From Cyanobacteriota bacterium (GTDB lineage: Bacteria; Cyanobacteriota; Cyanobacteriia; PCC-6307; Cyanobiaceae), in contig JAQCGH010000019.1 in assembly GCA_027620015.1 (NCBI GenBank), forward strand, positions 1 to 32,383: DNA of 32,383 nt. Direction: 5' to 3'. The notes under the pieces are model-generated. The model ran no database searches. It saw only the letters and a program-made list of their open reading frames with translations, and was not told the DNA's origin. Position numbers and translations under genes: made by a program. Within the stretch, counting starts at the first letter, position 1, and every line of letters begins with the position of its first letter. Of this stretch, positions 26,713 through 32,383 are shown piece by piece.

Positions 26713-27109
<397 letters not shown>

Positions 27110-27139
27110 AGTTCATTGGCGCTATTGCCAATAAGCTCA

Positions 27140-27166
27140 AGCCCGGCCCTTCGCCGGGCTTTTTTG
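27140..27166 (+). terminator. Intrinsic terminator downstream of psaC
   Basis: AAGCCCGGC (27140-27148) pairs with GCCGGGCTT (27154-27162) around a 5-base loop, followed by T residues through 27166. It separates psaC from glmS, whose ATG is 25 bases beyond. Confidence 0.9.
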
Positions 27167-27191
27167 TTGCGCTCCTAGTTGGCCCAGGCCT

Positions 27192-29097
<1,906 letters not shown>

Positions 29098-29111
<14 letters not shown>

Positions 29112-30582
29112 GGGCTGGGCTGGGGCTGGCGTCGCTGCGTCCATAACGATCTTCAAAGCGGACGATGTCGTCTTCTCCTAAGTAGGGGCCGCTCTGAACC
29201 TCGATCATCTCCACAGGAATCTTGCCCGGGTTGGAGAGCCGGTGTCGGCAACCCAGGGGGATGTAGGTGCTTTGGTTTTCGCTGACCATCTCTTGTCGAC
29301 CGTCTTTCTCCACAAGAGCTGATCCCTGCACCACTATCCAGTGCTCGGCGCGGTGGTGGTGCATCTGCAGCGACAGACTTGCACCTGGGTTGACCACGAT
29401 CCGCTTCACCTGCCAGCGCTCGCCTTCGGTGACGCCGTCGTACGAGCCCCAGGGGCGGTAGATCTTGCGGTGGGCCTTGCTCTCTGGAGCCCCCTCCCTC
29501 TCCAGTAGCCCCACTATTGCTTTGACCTCCTGGGCCCGGTCGCGGTGGGCTACAAGCACGACGTCATCGGTTTCCACCACCACCAGATCCTCCACACCGA
29601 GCCCCACCACCAGCCGATGCTCGCTGCGTAGGTAGCAATTGCTGCTCCCCTCGCTGATAACTCGGCCCCGCAGCACGTTGCCGTCGCTGTCTTGATCTGC
29701 TGTTTCCCACAGGGCGCTCCAGCTACCCACATCACTCCAACCTGCCTCCAGAGGCAACACGGCACCGCGGTCGGTGCGCTCCATCACCGCCACATCCAGC
29801 GCCACGCTGGGGCAGCTGGCAAAGGCCTCCCGCTCCAGCCGCAGAAAGTCGAGATCGGCGCTGTCGTGCTCCAGCGAGGAACGGCAGGCGCTCACAACCT
29901 CAGGAGCCAGCCGCTCTAATTCCGCCAGGATCGCGCTGGCTTTGAACAGGAACATGCCGCTGTTCCAGGTGAAGCGCCCCGTGGCAAGAAATTGCTCGGC
30001 GGTGGCCCGATCCGGCTTTTCTACAAACCGGGCGATCGGCACGGGCTCATTTGCACCCAGCAGTGACTGGGCTGCTTCGATGTAGCCGTAGCCGGTTTCT
30101 GGTGCCGTGGGCACGATTCCAAAAGTCACCAGCTGACCAGCTTCAGCTCCTGCCATCCCCGCCACCACCGTGGCGCGGAAGGTGGCGGCATCGCGTATCA
30201 CATGGTCTGCTGCTAGTACTAGCAGCAGAGGATCTTGCCCTTGGGCCATGGCCTGCAGCGCTGCTACCGCCACTGCTGGGGCGGTATTGCGGCCGATCGG
30301 CTCCAGCAGGATCGCTTGGGGCTCCACGCCGATCTGGCGTAATTGCTCGGCCACGATGAAGCGGTGGTCTTCATTGCAGATCAGCAGGGGTGCCCCTAAC
30401 CCCGGCAAGCCCTTCAGGCGCTGCTGGGTTTGCTGCAGCAGGGTGTCTTCTCCCGTTCCTGCCAGAGGCCAATACTGCTTGGGGTAACTAGCTCTCGATA
30501 GCGGCCATAGCCGCGTACCTGTGCCGCCGCACAGGATCACCGGCACGATTGCACTGCTTGTGGAGCTAGAGCTAATTGCCAT
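29098..30582 (-). CDS. manC: Mannose-1-phosphate guanylyltransferase / mannose-6-phosphate isomerase
   Basis: Makes GDP-mannose for surface polysaccharide. The 494-residue protein has a nucleotidyltransferase half with VILCGGTGTRLWPLSRASYP (18-37 region) and FVEKPD, EPIGRNTAPAVAVAAL, and NSGMFLFKAS. A C-terminal cupin-like half has GASLSLQMHHHRAEHWIVVQ and YIPLGCRHRLSNPG, typical of type II isomerase/GMP fusions. The ATG at 30582 is chosen over an upstream open frame to 30615 because homologues begin just before VPVILCGG. It overlaps glmS at its 3' end. Confidence 0.93.
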
Positions 30583-30640
30583 GGACCGGACTGGGTTGCT
30601 CCCATTCAAAGTCACCTTGGGCTAATGAGCCAACGGCTGC

Positions 30641-31213
30641 CTAGAGCTCCAGCAGCCCGGGCGGCGGGGTGATGCCGATCCAGCCTTCTTCGAGATGGAC
30701 TTCCGGCACGATTGCAGTCACGAAGGGGATCAGCAGTCGTCGCGGGCCGTCGGGGGTTTCCTGCTCCACCTCCAGAAGGTCGTTGCCGGCGTGGATTAGG
30801 TCGCGAACCCGGCCAATGAGCCGCTGATCCTCTAGCAGACGCACCTCAGTTCCCACCAAATCGAGCAGGTGAAATTCGCCTTTGGCCAGCTTGGGGCGGT
30901 CCGCTAGGGGCACCAGCAGCTGTTCACCCACCAGGGCTTCGGCCGCTTCCCGGCTGTCGATGGTGGCGAGCCGCACCACAAAAAGCTCCTTGCCTGGCAG
31001 TTGCCTGCCGCTGAGCAGCTCCACCTGCCGCGGTGCCTCCTCACGCCGCTGCAACCAGCGCCGGCCGGCCCGGGTGAACCGCTCCGGGAAATCGCTCATG
31101 GGCAGCACCCTTAGCTCACCCTGTAGCCCTTGCGCTGAAACTACCTTGCCCACTACAAGTAGATCGTCAGGGGAGGAAGTGGCGATTTTGGTGCTGCTGG
31201 TCTTGTCGGCCAT
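30641..31213 (-). CDS. rimM: 16S rRNA processing / 30S assembly factor RimM
   Basis: A 190-residue assembly factor that binds S19 and helps mature the 30S head. The N-terminal RimM barrel has [20 protein letters not shown] and RFTRAGRRW; the C-terminal PRC-barrel has [20 protein letters not shown] and [20 protein letters not shown]. The first ~15 residues are a polar extension. It diverges from ndhS and lies downstream of no same-strand gene; the GDP-mannose gene follows 58 bases later. Confidence 0.93.
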   Translation of the reverse strand: MADKTSSTKIATSSPDDLLVVGKVVSAQGLQGELRVLPMSDFPERFTRAGRRWLQRREEAPRQVELLSGRQLPGKELFVVRLATIDSREAAEALVGEQLLVPLADRPKLAKGEFHLLDLVGTEVRLLEDQRLIGRVRDLIHAGNDLLEVEQETPDGPRRLLIPFVTAIVPEVHLEEGWIGITPPPGLLEL

Positions 31214-31241
31214 GGCCAGCTATTTCCCGCTTCCCCCGATA

Positions 31242-31445
31242 ATGGCCCTACGCCTCGCCAAAATCATGGCCGACTTGCCGATACTGCCCGGCTCCACTGT
31301 GGTGGTGCGTGATGGCCGCTCGATTTACAACGGTTACCGAGGCTTTGTGCAGCGGATCAGCGGCAAGCAGGCGGCCGTGCTGTTTGAGGGGGGAAATTGG
31401 GACAAACTTGTCACTATGCCGCTCAAAATTCTCGAGCAGGCTTGA
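31242..31445 (+). CDS. ndhS: NAD(P)H dehydrogenase-1 subunit NdhS
   Basis: A small SH3-like subunit of photosynthetic NDH-1 that helps dock ferredoxin for cyclic electron flow. From the ATG at 31242 it is 67 residues; the ATG at 31266 (MADLPILPGS) gives 59 and is the likelier true start by comparison with other NdhS proteins. The core matches NdhS: LPGSTVVVRDG, then IYNGYRGFVQRISGKQAAVL and LFEGGNWDKLVTMPL. Its 3' end overlaps the convergent rnc gene by 23 bases. Small enough to be missed by gene finders. Confidence 0.83.
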   Translation: MALRLAKIMADLPILPGSTVVVRDGRSIYNGYRGFVQRISGKQAAVLFEGGNWDKLVTMPLKILEQA

Positions 31446-32142
31446 TCACAGCTAGGGCTGCCCGGGCAGCCTCCTGTTCGGCGCTACGCCTTGAAGGCCC
31501 CCAGCCCATATGGCTTGCTTGGCCCGCAATTGCCACGCTGCAATAAAAGCGACGCGGGTCGCCATGTAATTGGCTGCGCTCCTGGCAGTCGTAGTGCGGC
31601 AGGCCTAGCCCGGCCGCCTGGGTCCACTCCTGCAGGGCCGATTTCCAGTTGTGGAGGTATGGATCGGCAAGTAATTCGCTGCTGCTGCGCTGCCAGTGGG
31701 GAGTTAGCCAGCGGTGCACCGGCTCTAGTCCGCCCTGGCCGGCACCCCATGTTTCATAGAGGCCACCTAACAAGGCTTCACAGCATTCAGCTCTCACCGT
31801 GGCTCGTCCGGCCTGGTCGCCGCTGGCCATCGAGCCGAGGTGCAGCACGGATTCGATCTCGCAGTTTTGGCCCAGTTCGGCCAGCCAGCGGTCGCTCACC
31901 AATTGGGCTCTTAGAGCAGAGCAGCGCCCCACGCTTAGGTTTGGATAATGCCTTTGCAGAAACTCTGCTGCGGCTAGGCGCAGCACGGCGTCGCCCAGGA
32001 ATTCCAGGCGCTCGTGGTTGAGGCCAAGGCCTGCTGAGGTGTGACTGAGGGCCTCCTCTATGGGGGCAAGGTCGCGGTCGCCAATCTCAAGGCCTAGGGA
32101 GCCCAGGAAGGCAACCAGCTGCTGGTGGCGTTCGGGCCGCAT
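31423..32142 (-). CDS. rnc: Ribonuclease III
   Basis: Double-strand RNA endonuclease for rRNA and mRNA processing. The 239-residue protein has the signature ERLEFLGDAVL (44-54), with Glu44, Glu47 and Asp51 at the metal-binding positions. The second acidic cluster reads AECCEALLGG; Glu119 replaces the usual Asp, with Glu122 conserved. A double-stranded-RNA-binding domain follows (NWKSALQEWTQAAGLGLPHY to SAEQEAARAALAVI). The ATG at 32142 is chosen; the longer open frame to 32223 runs into rnpB. It begins about 20 bases after the RNase P RNA gene. Confidence 0.92.
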   Translation of the reverse strand: MRPERHQQLVAFLGSLGLEIGDRDLAPIEEALSHTSAGLGLNHERLEFLGDAVLRLAAAEFLQRHYPNLSVGRCSALRAQLVSDRWLAELGQNCEIESVLHLGSMASGDQAGRATVRAECCEALLGGLYETWGAGQGGLEPVHRWLTPHWQRSSSELLADPYLHNWKSALQEWTQAAGLGLPHYDCQERSQLHGDPRRFYCSVAIAGQASHMGWGPSRRSAEQEAARAALAVIKPAREF

Positions 32143-32163
32143 AGTTCGGCGGGAAAAGGGGGT

Positions 32164-32383
32164 GAAAGCAGGACGTAAGCCGGGTTCTGTTCTCCCACCG
32201 GCGAGCCGGTGGGGGGTGATCATCTGTCTAGGACCGACGTTGCCGGCGGCCTCGAGCGGCGCACTTGAAACGGGACTGGTGTTATGGCCAACCTTTGTCC
32301 CTGGGCCTTGCTCCTAGCTGGGGTTTACCTAGCCAGCACCTCTCGATGCTGCTGGTGCGCTCTTACCGCACCCTTGCACCCTT
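32164..32383 (-). ncRNA. rnpB: RNase P RNA (rnpB), 3' part; 5' end outside the window
   Basis: Catalytic RNA that trims tRNA 5' ends, read on the minus strand. Bacterial type A landmarks are visible in the reverse complement: GGTAAGAGCGCACC (CR-II/III type core), GAGAGGTGCTGGCTAGGTAAA, the AACCCC block, ACAGATGATCAC, and the 3' end ACAGAACCCGGCTTACGTCC followed by TGCTTTC. A perfect 8-base hairpin (arms 32194-32201 and 32206-32213) lies near the 3' end. The 3' end at about 32164 is estimated from homologues; transcription enters from beyond 32383. Confidence 0.95.

Noticed and set aside
30882-31241. Upstream part of the long frame that contains ndhS
   Set aside because: It is antisense to rimM and shows no similarity to NdhS; only the 3' part is the gene.
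32143-32223. N-terminal extension of rnc
   Set aside because: The upstream codons fall in the RNase P RNA gene and its short spacer.

Overview
This looks like chromosomal core DNA of a GC-rich picocyanobacterium, of the Cyanobium / Synechococcus (alpha-cyanobacterial) type. The organism call rests on psaC (photosystem I), ndhS (photosynthetic NDH-1), cyanobacteria-type sigma and Ycf27-like regulator proteins, a cyanobacteria-type ThiC behind a TPP riboswitch, and the ergothioneine-type egtB/egtD locus with its two small cyanobacterial companion genes. Genes are tightly packed, with many 1-14 base overlaps and no gene-free stretch above 300 bases. I saw no phage, insertion sequence, CRISPR array or tRNA gene.

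Layout. 1-1247: the 3' end of a sigma factor gene overlapping a NUDIX gene, then tsaE on the other strand. 1338-3849: ahcY and a DedA membrane protein, converging on ssb. 3978-10320: a long rightward run of mreB-mreC-mreD, an orphan Tat/lipoprotein sugar-type solute-binding protein, a Ycf27/RpaB-like response regulator, lysS and a small conserved protein. 10336-14076 (minus strand): egtB, egtD, two small genes matching the hercynine metabolism companion families, and an ElyC/YdcF-family protein. 14158-17099: a divergent cysteine-synthase-like gene, translationally coupled to a degenerate membrane-anchored protein kinase. 17144-17641: smpB (minus). 17704-21573: ruvB, a TPR protein, an M20 amidohydrolase, a two-helix membrane protein and a HEAT-repeat protein. 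21585-23120: TPP riboswitch and thiC, closed by a strong terminator. 23173-26712 (minus): acpP-fabF-tkt. 26864-29111: psaC and glmS. 29098-30582 (minus): mannose-1-phosphate guanylyltransferase. 30641-31213 (minus): rimM. 31242-31445: ndhS. 31423-32142 (minus): rnc. 32164-32383 (minus): the 3' part of rnpB, whose 5' part lies beyond the window.

How the genes fit together. EgtD (histidine trimethylation) and EgtB (sulfoxide synthase) would make the ergothioneine precursor; two uncharacterised small proteins share their operon and a cysteine-synthase homologue faces them. mreBCD sets cell shape and shares its run with a solute receptor and a regulator. acpP, fabF and tkt join fatty-acid synthesis with Calvin-cycle carbon. 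The right end groups rnc with rnpB, two RNA-processing functions, about 20 bases apart. The least understood parts are the hercynine-associated proteins, the cysteine-synthase/pseudokinase pair and the M20-membrane-HEAT overlapping trio.
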